Positions 47,431 to 59,256 of a stretch of 64,000 nt of DNA are shown here, piece by piece. Source of the stretch: Camelus bactrianus (lineage: Eukaryota > Chordata > Mammalia > Artiodactyla > Camelidae); assembly GCF_048773025.1 (NCBI RefSeq), contig NC_133562.1, forward strand, positions 22,735,001-22,799,000, in the 5' to 3' direction. The position numbers and the translations under genes were made by a program. A model generated the notes under the pieces. That model saw nothing but the letters and a program-made list of their open reading frames with translations. It ran no database searches and was not told where the DNA came from. Positions within the stretch are counted from its first letter, which is position 1. Each line of letters opens with the position of its first letter.

Positions 47431-48645
47431 ATATGGTTAGGTTGGCTGGCTACATTTACACGTCTTGGAGAAGTGATCTTGGAAGTAGGAGCTTATGGGA
47501 CTCCTCTCTGACCACCCTAGCTACATGCTTAGGGGTGCCCCCTAGGTGGACTGAGTGGGCCTTTCTGTTTTATTGGGGCCAACTACTATGGGAATGCTGG
47601 TGGGGGGGCTGATCTTGGCTCTGTTGGTTGCAAGGCCCTGCCTTTTGCAGAGGCTACTGGCTGCAGTTAAGCAATATTGGGTCCTGGCATGTCTAGCCCC
47701 ATGAACCATCCTGCTGGTGGGTGGTGCTGGTCCCTGGCATGGCTGGCAGTGGGTCTGGTCATTCTGGAGCTGGTGCAGCCCCTCTTGTAAATAGTGCCAG
47801 GTCCCAGGGCAGCTGGCTGTGGGGCTTGGGCCTGGAGGTTTCTGGGGGCTGGTGCCAGCCTGCTGTTGACTGGACCTATTTCCAGTATGACTGGTTGCAG
47901 GGTGAAGGGATTCATTCTAGCATAGTGCTGGATCACTGAGGGGTGGAGCTTGATGCTCATGAGACTAGCTCCTCAACCTGGGTGATCCTAGGACAGATGC
48001 CAACTGACTGATGGGCAAGGCCAAGTCTCACCTCTAATAGTCAAGACAGAGGACTCCTACATGACACATGTTAGCACCAGTGTCCTTGTGGTAGAATAAG
48101 CTTGTAAAAATCCCCAGGGGCAATCTCAATTGCCTCCTGCCTCTCTGGGAGTCTTCTCCAAGATCAGCAGGTGGGTTTGGACCATTGCTCTTCTCAAATT
48201 ACTGCATCAACCCTGAGTTCATAAGATTTCACATGTGCCTTTTAAGAACAGAGTTTCCATTTCCTACAGCCCACCATACACAAGCCCTGCTGGCCTTCAA
48301 AACCAATTGTTCTGGGGGCTCCTCTTCCCAGTAAAGGACTCCTCTCACTGTGGAGCCCAATGTGGGGCCTGAACCCCTCACTCCTTGTGGAGAAGCTCTA
48401 CAGTTGTGATTATTCTCCCGTTTGTGGGTTGCCTACCCAGGGATGCAGATCTTGACTCTACTGCATCTCCTCCCCTCCTCCCCATCTTGTGGTTCCTTCT
48501 TTATGTCTTCAGTTACAGAAAATCTCTTCTGCTAGTCCTCAAGTTTTTTTTTTATCTTAATAGTTGCTCTGCAAATAGTTGTTGTTTTGGTGTACCCATG
48601 GGTGGAGGTGAGCTCAGGGTCTTCCTACACCACCATTTTCCCCCA
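47430..48645 (-). repeat. L1 5' UTR with tandem units and 5' end, element E
   Basis: GC-rich and homologous in order to the UTRs at 1.9-2.8 kb (tandem part, here 47,690-47,935) and 4.2-4.9 kb (5' part). The 5' end is at about 48,645 (reverse of 'aatggtggtgtaggaagacc' then 'ctgagctcacctccac'). The unit phrase recurs as 'ctgctggtgggtggtgctggt' near 47,710, with weaker copies to 47,945. Confidence 0.7.
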
Positions 48646-48649
48646 AATC

Positions 48650-49985
48650 AGGAATATTATTCTTTAGTTTTCTTTTTTTTGTACAGCCTTTTCTTAGGTT
48701 TGGTATCCATGTAGTCCTAGTTTCATAAAGTACATTGAGATGTATTCCCTCCAGTTATATTTACATATTTGATGTCAATTCTTCCCATGGTATTTTAAAT
48801 GTTTGGTTGAATTCCCCATTGAAACCACTTCAGCCTAAATATTTCTCCTTGGGGAGGGTTTTAAACTGTAAATATAATTTCCTTAGTACTTATAAAGCTA
48901 TTCAAATTGTCTATGTCATTTGGGTGAGTTGTGGTAGGTTTTTTTTGTTTGTCAGACAGTAGAAGTTTGTCGATTTCATTCATCTTTCATGAGATAGCTT
49001 TTTGTCTTACTGATTTTCTCTATTGTTCCATTTTTTAAAATTCATTGATTTCTATCCCTTTCCTTTTGCTTCCTTTGTGTTTGTTTTGCTCTTATTTTTC
49101 TAAGTTCTTAAGATAGGAGATTACATTATTAATTTGAGACATTTGACTTTTCTAAAGATGTATTTAGTATTATAAATTTTCCTCTCAGTACTGCTTTAGC
49201 TGTCCCTCACAAATCGTGATATGTTCAATTTTCATTCAGTTCAATATATTTTTGATTTCCCTTAAAATTTCTCCTTTGGCTTATGGTTATTTTAAAGTCT
49301 TTTGTTTAGTTTTTAAGTAGTAAAATATTTTTCTGTTATATCTGTTTGATACCAGTATAGTTATCAGTTTATACCAGTTTCTTTTTCTGTTACATCTGTT
49401 TGATACCAGCATAGTTTGAGGACACACTCTATATAATTTTAATTGTTAATATTATTGAGGTTTATATTATAACCCAATATATGGTCAAACTTGGTATATG
49501 TTTCATAGGCCCTTGAAAAAGAACATATAGTCTGCTGTTGTTAGATGAATAAATCTCAGATAGTGTTGATTGATAACATTCTGGGGTTCTTCTAGATCCC
49601 TGCAGATTTTCTGTGTCATTTTATCAATTCATGACAAAGGGCTATTCATACTTTCAATTATAATTGCTAATTTTTTTATATCTTCTTTCAGTTCAATCAG
49701 TTTTTGCTTCACATAGTTATCAGTTCTATTTTTGGACATACACATCTAAGATTGTAAAGTCTTCTTAGTATATTAACCTTGTTATCATTATATAACATGC
49801 ATCTTTGTCTCTAGCAATTTTCTTTGCTCTAAAGTCTACTTTATCTGATACTAATGTAGCCACTCTGGCTCTCTTTATTAAAATTTACATGACATGCATA
49901 TTTTATGTTAGAACTGCTTATAGCATTAGATTTAAAGTATGTTTCTTATAGACAGAATATAGGTGGGTGATATTTTAAAACACTC
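48650..49985 (-). repeat. Old L1 ORF2 (antisense)
   Basis: Diverged L1 ORF2 in minus sense, from the RT region back toward the endonuclease end near 49,800-49,980. It holds an imperfect local duplication at 49,333-49,417 around 'ctgtttgataccag'. Confidence 0.6.
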
Positions 49986-49989
49986 TGCC

Positions 49990-50370
49990 AATCTCTAATT
50001 TTTTATTGAACTACAGTTGTTTTACAATATTACACAAGTTCCAAGTGTACATCATAGTGATTCATAAGTTTTAAAGATTATACTCCATTCATAGTCATTG
50101 TAAAATATTGGCTATACTCCCTGTTCTGTAAAATACACCACTGTAGTTCATTTATGTCATTATGTAGCACATATTCATATACAAAATTTGTGCCTCTTTT
50201 AATTGATGCATTTAAACAGTTTATGTTTAAAATGATTATTGATTTTTTAGGGCTTAAACTTGTGCAAGTTTACTTTTTGCTTTCCATTATTTCCTCTTTT
50301 TTAAAATATTTCTTTTTCCCCTGTCTTCCTGTACCTGACTTTTTCTTATTTTTTAGAATTTAGAGAGCCT
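49990..50370 (-). repeat. Old L1 3' end (antisense)
   Basis: 'ttttattgaactacagttg' with 'acaagttccaagtgtacatc' is the reverse complement of an L1 3' UTR end; AT-rich L1-like sequence follows to about 50,370. It is more diverged than the young copies. Confidence 0.6.
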
Positions 50371-50399
50371 TTTTTCTGTTCAGTTTGAGATCTTCCTGT

Positions 50400-51450
50400 T
50401 TTGTAGTATGATAAGTGCTTTTCATTTAAAACCTGGACATTTTGAGTATTATGTAAGGAGATACTGGGTCTTGTTAAACCTTCTGCCTTAGCTGGCTTTT
50501 TGTAACATTGCTCCAGCAAAGGCAGGGGAGGGAGATTACAGCCAGGTATGGAATAACTCCAGGTTCTTCATTCCAACCTCTGTGCTGACATACCCCTGGG
50601 GAAGAGCCCTCACTGCTGCTTGATGGAGGTGGAACTTTCTAGATCCCACTAGACTTTTACTGGTACCGCCCTGGCTGTGAGGAGCAGGGAATTCTCCTTA
50701 GTGCTCTCCTCTTGGCCTCCCCTAACACCAGGGAAGACGTGCTCTTTTGCCATTGGGCAGCCGTGAAAGTCCTGACTCTCCACCTGGCCTCCTTTGACAC
50801 CTCCCCAGCAGGGAGGGTAACGGAGACACCAATTTAGTGGGATGGATAAGGGCCGCCTTGTTACTGACGGGTGGGTGTGCAAGGGCGGTCACTTGGCATG
50901 GTCTCCACGGGCTTTGAGCAAGGGGACCATTGCTGGCTAATGAGAATGAAAGCTCTAGTACCTAGTTGGTCTTGTCTGGTAGTGCTCTAACAGGGGTACG
51001 GGATGCTCTGGTACACCGTGGCAAGATGGATGTCTTAGCTCTCCACTCGCTCGTGGTAGAGTTAGGGTCGCAGTGCGTGGGGGTGGTGTTTGGCTGAAGT
51101 AGAATTGTTATTTACCTAAAGTAAACTTTACATAAATTTTATCTAAAAGTTTTCTGTCTTGCTAAGCTGCCGCTTTTCTGGTTCTTTCTCTGAAGAGAGC
51201 AGGCTTTTTAAGGGCTTCATTTGTCTGTGCCTGTCATTGTTTCCAGGTCCGCTGGCTCCTCCAGCTCCAAGTCGAGTGCACACGCAACAAAACGAAAGCC
51301 CGGGGAACTAGTCACCAGGTCAGATCGCCTCCACCGCCAGCATCATCTTGTGATTGTTTTGTATTGAATGTCCAGAGGTTTCAGCTGTACTTGGCAGGAA
51401 GAATGTGGGAAGATGTGTCTACTTCATCTTGTCAGAAATGTTACTTATTT
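50400..51450 (-). repeat. Probable 5' UTR of an old L1 or HAL1 (antisense)
   Basis: A GC-richer block without recognisable coding content. Phrases such as 'gggcagccgtgaaagtcctgactctcc' and 'ttgtattgaatgtccagag' fit my memory of an old mammalian L1/HAL1 5' UTR. It lies on the 5' side of minus-sense L1 sequence, as expected. The family is not certain. Confidence 0.45.
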
Positions 51451-51664
51451 TTAACCACAGTCTGATGTGACCTGAGAGAACAGGAATTAAATAGCAATTA
51501 TATAGTCAATTCATTCCTACCTTCATTGACCTGACATTCATTGGAGATCTGCTTTAAGCCAATTACTGTGGATTACGTGGGCAATCTGGAGAATGTGTTA
51601 GCAGACAGACCCTCAAATTGGAAAACCCACCAAACATGTAGGCAAGCCCCCCACCCACCCCAGA

Positions 51665-52190
51665 TGTGTGGATCCCTGCCCACCAACTGAGAAAGAATTC
51701 TCAATAGAGGCAGAGGGACAATGTGAAAAATAATGCTGCTTTATTACTCAGAGAGAGAAGGAAACAAAAACTGGGACAGGGAGCTGTTGGCCAGATTGCT
51801 GGTTGAGATGGCCCCAGCTCCCAGCCAGGTATCTAATGGAAGACTCTGCCACTGTTATCTTCATTCTGGTGCCAGTCTCCTTCTATTCCTGGCTCTTTCC
51901 TCCTGTGGAGTCCAGCCCTAAAGCAGAAACTTCTGTGGGGAAAAAAAGGAACAAAGAAAAAGGTCCTGGGCTATGTCATTGGGATCAATGCAGCAGTTGT
52001 GGGACATAAAATGTCTTATTGTATGGCTATGTCAGTGGAATCAAGAAGCCAGTTGCAGGATAAGAGAAGCAATCTGTTTTTTAACAGCCTGGCACTTTCT
52101 TTCCCTTGTGGTTAATCAGCCAGGATCAGTAAGCCTGCCTAGTCACCTCTCTCAAATGTACAGTACTTCTTTTCAGGGGGTCACATTTTT
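51665..52190 (-). repeat. Possible solo LTR of an endogenous retrovirus (fossil)
   Basis: In minus sense an AATAAA signal (near 51,737-51,743) is followed after about 70 bp by an end in '..atccacaca', the layout of an LTR R-U5 region. The block is GC-richer than its flanks and has open frames that match nothing. Family not recognised; edges approximate. Confidence 0.4.
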
Positions 52191-52199
52191 GTAAGAGAA

Positions 52200-52695
52200 G
52201 CAAAAAAGAAAAGCAACAATTAATCATAATGCATGTAAAACACTGTTGAAGTGGAGACTTGAATGGGGCATTATGGAAAAGAAATAAATTTCATACAAAA
52301 GAGGGAGGCATAAAGAAGGAGACATTTTAGCAGAGAATTATGGGACAAATACAAGTTAGCCAGATGGCCTAGGGTAGGGGTGACCAAGATCACGAAGGGC
52401 CATCCCTCCATGTAAAGTTAACAGACCTACAAAGGCACATAGACATGAAGGAACACGGTTGGGAAATGCAAGGGTCACTAGGACATGGGAGAAGGGTACT
52501 GAATAATATCATAGCAGAGGAGAAATTAGAGATCTCATAAAAAAGAGCCATCTCTATATATCATGTTACCGTGCTTTGGGTTTCAAATGTCAGCAATAAT
52601 GAATTTCTGGAAAACTGTATCCATTGTATCAACTTAATATTTCCCCAAAAAAGTGATATACAAGTAAATAAAGTATATAAATGTATGTGCTAATC
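52200..52695. other. Unassigned sequence
   Basis: Nothing recognised. Plain A-rich DNA between the possible LTR and the L2. Confidence 0.4.
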
Positions 52696-52699
52696 TAAG

Positions 52700-53600
52700 A
52701 GCACATAGATATATAAAAACAACAAAGTATATATTCTACTCTCCACTGTTTAAACTGGAGATGTCATCTTGTCAGAAAGGTCTTTTCTGTGTCCATTGAC
52801 AGATGACTGGATAAAGAAGATGTGGTATATTTATACAATGGAATACTATTCAGCTGTAAAAATGACAACATAATGCCATTTGCAGCAACATGGAGTCCCT
52901 GCAGAATGTCATTCTAAGTGAAGTAAGCCAGAAAGAGAAAGAAAAATACCATATGAGATTGCTCACATGTGGAATCTAAAAAAAAGAAAAGACAAGACAA
53001 GAAAAAGACAAATGAACACAAATACAAAATAGAAAAACACTCATAGACATAGAATATAAACTTGCGGTTGCCAGGGGGAGGAGGGTGGGAAGGGACAGAC
53101 CGGGAGTTCAAAATTTGTAGATACTGACAGGCATATATAGAATAGGTAAACAGTATTATACTGTACAGCACAGGGAAATATATACAAGATCTATGGTAGC
53201 TCACAGAGAAAAAGAATGCGACAATGAATATATGTATGTTCGTGTATGACTGAAAAAGTCTGCTCTACACTGGAAACTGACAAAACATTGTAAACTGACT
53301 ATAATTCAATAAAAGAAAAGAAAAGAAAAAGAAAAAAATAACAATACAAAAATTTTAAAAAGGTCTTTTCTGACCACACTCTGAATTCATTTTTTACTAT
53401 TATCACTGTTCATACCTGTCCGTTCCCTGTTTATTACTGCTGCAGCTTGTAGAATCCATTTGCTCGCTCACCTATTTACTGTAATATCTTTGTTGACTAC
53501 TCCTGTCCGTGACACTTAGGACATGCCCAACACCTATCAGTGTGCTGGTGTGCAGTGAACCGCTGGCAATGATGATCAGAGGAATCCAAGGCACAGGGAT
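52700..53600 (+). repeat. L2 LINE 3' region, split by a young L1
   Basis: After removal of the L1 at 52,790-53,358 and one duplication copy, the locus reads 'gtcagaaaggtcttttctgac' then 'cacactctg', matching L2 ('cagagaggccttccctgaccacc'). Diverged L2-like order continues to about 53,560 ('cctatcagtgtgctggtgtg'). Confidence 0.55.
52790..53358 (+). mobile_element. 5'-truncated young L1 in L2, perfect 14-bp duplication
   Basis: Plus-sense ORF2 tail ('actggataaagaagatgtgg', then the family 3' UTR) ending in an AAAAG-rich tail. AAAGGTCTTTTCTG lies at 52,776-52,789 and again, identical, at 53,359-53,372. The minus-strand frame 52,914-53,204 is an antisense shadow. Confidence 0.93.
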
Positions 53601-53604
53601 TCTC

Positions 53605-56600
53605 TACTAGCTTGCTCAAATTTGGATCATCATTTTCTCTTTGTTAGCACCTGGAAATTGCTCTTCTCTCAACTGAGCAAAATGGCATAAACTTCCCTTT
53701 ATGTTATGGCATGGGAGGTCAATGTGAATAACATAAATTTTGCATAGCTTCCTTGCCTTTTCATTGTTCTCAGAGACCCCTTAAGGAACTACCGTAAGCT
53801 TGTTATTTTGTTAATCTAAGAACATATAATGGCATCATTAAAAAACAGGTTTAATGAATGAAGGATCAAATTATGTAGTTGGAAACCACTTGGGCACATG
53901 AAATAAAATGGCACAAGCAAATATCATCTTGTGCCTTTTATTTTACTTTTCTGAGTTCCTCTTCATGTCTACCTACTTGTCTTCCACTGTTAATTCTCCC
54001 CAAGGAGCAAGCAGACTTTCTGGCTCCAGCTATTTTTCTACAGCCAAGGAATAATCAAATTTTTATTTTAACTTATCTCCAGACTCCTGAATTCTCCCTC
54101 TAGGAGTCCCACATGGCTAGAGAACAGAAGGTGCCTTTCCAGAGTGGAAGGGGCAGGGTTAGTGTCTGTAAGGAACAGGTCAGCCCCTGAGAACCAGCAC
54201 GTGACCCTTTCAGAACACTCGAGGCTTAAGCTAATGTTGGCGGCCTTAACGCTTCATTTAGAAGTTGTATCAGTTTGCAACACATACAGATGCCTGATTA
54301 CAATGTTGTACACCTGAAATTTATATACACTTACGTACTAATTTTAGTCTTACCTCAAAAAAGGAGAGCTGGTAATTTTAAAATAGCTTTTAAAAGGTCA
54401 CTCTTCTTCAAGAGAAATTATCCATTAAATCTGCAATTCTCAGGATCTGGCTTGGGAAAAAAACCCTCTGGAGCTTATTAAAATATAGAATCACAATCTC
54501 CACTACCTCAAATTCTGTGGGTCTGGGTTTTCATAGGTCCACTGCTTAGAATTTTGCTTATAAAATAAGGACTTTAGTGATATGATGAAGTGGCTCAGTG
54601 CTCCATTGGAGAAACAATAAAAGACTAATTTTAAATAGTTTTAATTTTCCAAACCTAGTTTTAGGACAGTGATGCATGACGTATGAGTTTCAGAGCGGAA
54701 GATGGAGGTGGGGATTTGGAAAATACAAAACGGTAAATAGTTATTAACCAATGAAAGCATTTTCTTAAGAAAAACAGCACTATTGCTAATTATAATCAAA
54801 TAGGAACCTTTGGCTTTAATGTTCATATTAATTTTTTAAAAGCTAAAGTATGATTTTTTCCAAAATATTAACTTATATAAAAGACTTGTTAATACATAGT
54901 TGGCATAGTCAAGAAACTAAGACTATGTGAATGTAAAAATTACAACAATTAGTTTCTCAGTAAAAACCCTTCTGAGGAAATTTAATCAGCACTTCACTTC
55001 CCCAAATATATTACATTTGCCAGGTCATTCTTGGGAAGTGAATGAAACCAAGTATTGGAAGGTAGAAATGTGGTTAAATTTGTTTTTCTGGGAATGGAAT
55101 ATTTTGGCATATTCTGAAGGCCGTATGAAAGCTTTCCACAGCAGTCCAAGGAACTTACCCTTTTGGTGTATTTCCCTGAAATTTACATCTCAATTACCTT
55201 TCATTTCTCTTCCTGCCAGACCAGACCCTTTCACAGTGGTCATTATATAGAGAATATGAAGAAAGTTGTTCATATTTCGGTACATATATTATTTATTTAT
55301 ATTATATACATATTTATATGTACCGAGATATAACAGAATTTTCCCCCTAAGGTCAGGCTTTTTGCTTTTTGGTGGTGAGTTTTAAATTACCTTTCCTGAG
55401 ACCACCATTTCAGAAGAATGAGCTGTGAATTTTTGCAAGAAAACATCAGGAAAAAGGATTGCTATTCAGTTCAATAAGAGAACCCACTAAGGCTCTCCAA
55501 GGGGCTGCAGGTTTTATTTCATAATTAAACAGATATTTACTGAGCACCTACTATGTGGAAGTTTACAGGAGGTGATCCTGGTGAGACTGAAACCATACTA
55601 ACTTGAGGGGCATTTAGTTCAATAAAGGGAAATACAGAAATTTCTACGCCACAGGGGAGAAAAGGTAATTGTCATATGTCACAGTTATCAAAGCCATCTG
55701 GTGGTGCAGGTGAGTTTCAGTAAGGTTACTTTCGGGAAGCATGCATGAGTGCAGTGGCATTTTTTCAGGACTGTTGATCATGGTAGGTATAAAGAGAATA
55801 GGGACCACTAAAGAGGAAAAAAGGATAGCATTTTCTGAGCATCTTCTCTGGGCCACCTTGTAAAAAGCGCTTTTCCTATACATACACAAGTGCAGATGAA
55901 AGGATGCTTAGGGAAAGGAAGAATATTTAGACTCAGCCAAAGTACATGAAAGAGATTTAGCAGTAGATTAATTTGAAAACACTTAAGGGTAATTCATAGA
56001 GTATTTTGAAGTCTAAGCTAGAAATTCATTCTTTCATATATTTAATATGGTTTCAATGTGTAGAATTGATTAAAAAGGATAAAAAACTGAGTAAGGGGGG
56101 TGACCAGTAAGGAAGCTATAAATATTGTCTTCAAACAAGAGAAGTAAGGGAAATGATAGTGGGGAAATGGAAGCATATGTGTGAAAAGATAGATGAGCAT
56201 GGAAAGTAAAAAGGACACTGTCATAAATACATTACCATCTTTACAAATATGTCATGATTGACCCTAATTTAGAAACAGGAGTCAGGAAGAATTTGGAAGT
56301 ATATCTACAGAATACGCTAGAGTCCTGCCAATTCAAGGAGTTAATTAACAGCCATTAACAGTTATCTGACATCTTTTAAACCCAGCTTGACCCAAAATTG
56401 ATAAATCTAAGGTTGCTAAACCAACAAGTTAACAGGCACCTGTTGTGTGTCTCGTCTGTTTTAATAATAGAGACATAGATCCCAGATCTACAAAAAAAAT
56501 GTTGCCATTCTTACTTTCTGGAAGAAAGTTACATTTTGACCTCCAAAGCCAAAAATACCCCAGTCTCTACTAATAGTTTCAATAAAGGTAAAAATTCAAT

Positions 56601-57365
56601 GTCAGTATACTCAATAATCTTTATAATCAGGATGTTTTTAATCATTGACTTTCCTTAAAAAAGGCTATAAATGCAACATGTATCCCCTGTATTATATTTA
56701 TCAAATACAAGTAGGTAAAGTGAAGTGAAACAAAAAAATAATTCTGTTACCCCCCAAAATAAACAAAAAAACCACAACAAAACCACTGTTAACATTTTAT
56801 GTTCATCCTTTTGGGGTTTTCCAATTTAGTTCTTTGTTCACTGTGACTTACAGCTCTAGCTCTCAGCACAATTGGCCCAAAGACTTTCTATACTTTAAAT
56901 TATGTTAGTTCTTGATACCAGACTATTAACGCATTCATACCCATTAAGTATTTTGTTTTTGTTTTTGTTTTTGTTTTGGATCCTAACAAATAAAAAAGGT
57001 TTTTAAATTTAAAAAATTTTTCTGTGCCTACAGCAATTCAGTTGGAATATTATAAGTCAAAATGCAATTACTTAACATGCAGAATACACATGCCAAATTG
57101 GATAATCCAAATTTTATAATCCACCACATTAAACCTCTAAAATGTAAATTATTTATAAGAAAAAAAGTAAAACCTTGCCCACATTCATTTCCTGTCCATA
57201 TTAAAAATGTGTTCTTCTACAACATTTTTTTAAGAATACATTTTTTTGCTGCATACTGAGATTTACAAATTATTATCTATGCATACTAAGCAAATGTGAA
57301 CCTTAATCTTATTAAAAGGAATATGTTTAAATTTATCCTAGCTCAACTGAATAAGCCAAGTAAAT
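53605..57365. other. Mostly unassigned sequence with old repeat scraps
   Basis: No gene supported. Scraps are an L1-type 3' end near 54,285-54,362 ('gttgtacacctgaaattta'), a MER5A-like piece near 54,430-54,550, and an L2/MIR-like 'tttactgagcacctactatgtgg' at about 55,537. There is a GTTTTT run at about 56,953-56,978 and an AT-rich hairpin at 55,277-55,326. Confidence 0.4.
55277..55326. repeat. 12-bp inverted repeat with AT-rich loop
   Basis: TCGGTACATATA (55,277-55,288) is the exact reverse complement of 55,315-55,326, with a 26-bp AT-only centre apart from one C. It might be a degraded small transposon or a simple palindrome. Confidence 0.8.
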
Positions 57366-57389
57366 GAGAGAAAATAATTTCTTTTTTTT

Positions 57390-58090
57390 CATTTAAAAAT
57401 GTTTATTTATTTAGTTTTTAAAAATATAGTCAATTTACAATATTAGTTCCAGATGTACAATATTATGTTAGTTTCAGGTATACTACATAGTGATTCAATA
57501 TTTTTCTATATTATGCTCCATTTAAAACTATCATAAAATATTGACTATATTCCCTATGAGGTACGTTGCATTCTTGTATTTTATTTATTTTATACATAGT
57601 GGCCAGTACCTCTTAATCCTCTACCCCTATCTTGCCCTCCCTTTCCCCCCTCCCCACAAGTAACTAGCTTGTTCTCTGTCTTTGAGTCTGTTTCTATCTT
57701 GCTATATTCATTTATTTGCTATATTCATTTGTTTCCATTTTTTGATTCCACATATAAGTGATAATGTACAATATTTGTCTTTCTCCATCTGACTTATTTC
57801 ACTAAGTATAATACTTTCTAGGTCCATCACATTATTGCAAAAGGAAAAATTTCATTCTTTTTTATGGCTAAATAATAATCCATATATAATATCTTCTTAT
57901 ATTTAATATATTACATCTTCTTTATCCATTCATCTGTCAATGGGCACTTAGGTTGCTTCCATATCTTGGCTATTATAAATAATGCTGCTATGAACATTGG
58001 GGTGCATTATCTTTTTGAATTAGTGTTTTCATTTTCTTTGGATTTATACCCAGAAATGGAATTGCTGGATATGGCAGCTCTATTTTTAGC
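57390..58090 (-). mobile_element. L1 3' end forming the tail of the SPIC chimera
   Basis: In minus sense the L1 ORF2 tail begins abruptly at about 58,090 ('ctaaaaatagagctgcc') and runs through the ORF2 end (57,790-57,740) and 3' UTR to AATAAA and poly(A). It is more diverged than the youngest copies here. It has no duplication of its own at the SPIC junction. Confidence 0.8.
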
Positions 58091-58517
58091 CACTGAAGTT
58101 TTTAAAGCTATGAATGTTATTTAGCCCGAACACTATCACAGGCAATCATTTTTTGTTTTGTTGCTAAAGCTGTTGGTTATATGTATTACAGTGATTTGTT
58201 TGTCTGAGTTTATGACAGGAAAACAATGTTTAAATCAATATATAAATCAAATAATCTCTACTGGCATTATTAATCTAGAAGGAAGAATTGCAAAGACAAT
58301 GGTTAGAGGAAGGACATTTAGTCTATACTTTCAAATGGGACTTGATCATTTTAAAGTTGTTCACTGACAAAATTTCTCAAATTAGTAGAGATTACACACT
58401 AGTTCACAAAAGTCAGCAATAATAAAGTTAGTTTTTTCTTCAGTATTTGCTTTAAGTGAAAAATCCTAAAATTTGTAGGAATTTCCAATGCTAGAAAATT
58501 GAAATATAAGAGTGCAT

Positions 58518-59153
58518 TTAGCAATCAGGGTGACTTAGCTCAGGGTAATTTGCATATGTATAATTATAATTTGTATTCCAGTTATTTAAACTGAGACACC
58601 CTTGATCGGGTTGAACATACTGTGAGTAGAAGATATCTTTTTCCAAGAAATAAGATGGAGAAAGTCTCTGGAGAATGGCCTCACTGAATTGGTAAATTAA
58701 CTTTCTCTGGACTTTGATGATTTCCCCAGTTCTTCCATCATTCCTCAGGGCTCTGGCCATTTTCTCGTAAGTCATGGTCTTCCGGTTGCCTTTCCTTTTC
58801 CCCCAAAGTAGGGCAAGTTTTTCTTTGTTTTTTGATACAAACTGAAAGATGCCTTTGGTTTCATCTGTCCACTGAACACAAGATGCCATCTCAGGATTTC
58901 ACAGGGATTCATGAAGGTGTTCAAACAGTCGGAGAGTCTTCCTTCTATTACTGTTCTCCAATTATAGATGGGTTCCTCTGTAGGCAGCACACCACAGCTG
59001 CTGAAGTTTCCTTTGACATGAGAACGGTGGTTGATGAAAGCCAGGTAATTTTTGTAATCTGAGGAGTACTGAAGATCTCCAGGTGAATTTTGCCTCAGTA
59101 CTTCAAAAGCATCTTCAAATGCTTGACCCAGCTTGTCTTGTTCCAGCCTGCAT
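58518..59153 (-). pseudogene. SPIC: SPIC (Spi-C ETS factor) processed pseudogene, coding remnant
   Basis: SPIC is a nuclear ETS-family transcription factor of macrophages and B cells, 248 residues in human. Minus-strand peptides match it in order: [27 protein letters not shown], then [14 protein letters not shown], then an uninterrupted ETS-domain frame to the C-terminus (58,889-58,518: [72 protein letters not shown]). The two DNA-contacting arginines of the recognition helix (ARALR) remain; the following Tyr is Asp. About 37 codons between NWRTVI and RKxLRLFE are absent (join near 58,947), with frame loss. An in-frame stop follows HESL, and the start region lacks about two bases. No introns. 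It is non-functional as full SPIC. Confidence 0.93.
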
Positions 59154-59256
59154 GCTTCATTAATAAACTGGCAATCCTAACCATCAGAGGCCAATCCAGC
59201 GTCCGCGTAAACTCCAGGTGGAAATAACTTTCCCCTCCCGAGAAAATAATTTCTTT

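Larger units (their letters stand above)
57385..59239 (-). pseudogene. SPIC: Chimeric retrocopy: SPIC mRNA fused to an L1 3' end
   Basis: One insertion unit on the minus strand. From its 5' side it has SPIC leader (59,239-59,154), SPIC coding remnant (59,153-58,518), 3'-UTR-like sequence (58,517-58,091), then, with no poly(A) between, a 5'-truncated L1 ORF2 tail and 3' UTR (58,090-57,390) and a poly(A) seen as T's at 57,382-57,389. The whole is framed by a perfect 17-bp duplication, GAGAAAATAATTTCTTT, at 57,368-57,384 and 59,240-59,256. Shared duplications and the lack of an inner A-tail argue for one retrotransposition event. Either the reverse transcriptase switched from an L1 RNA to SPIC mRNA, or the SPIC transcript itself ended in an L1. 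Confidence 0.8.

Noticed and set aside
58518-58889. An intact 123-codon ETS-domain frame as a possible functional SPIC-derived gene
   Set aside because: It lacks the SPIC N-terminal half, cuts the start of the ETS domain, changes a conserved Tyr after the recognition helix and has no visible promoter. The retrocopy upstream is frame-broken.
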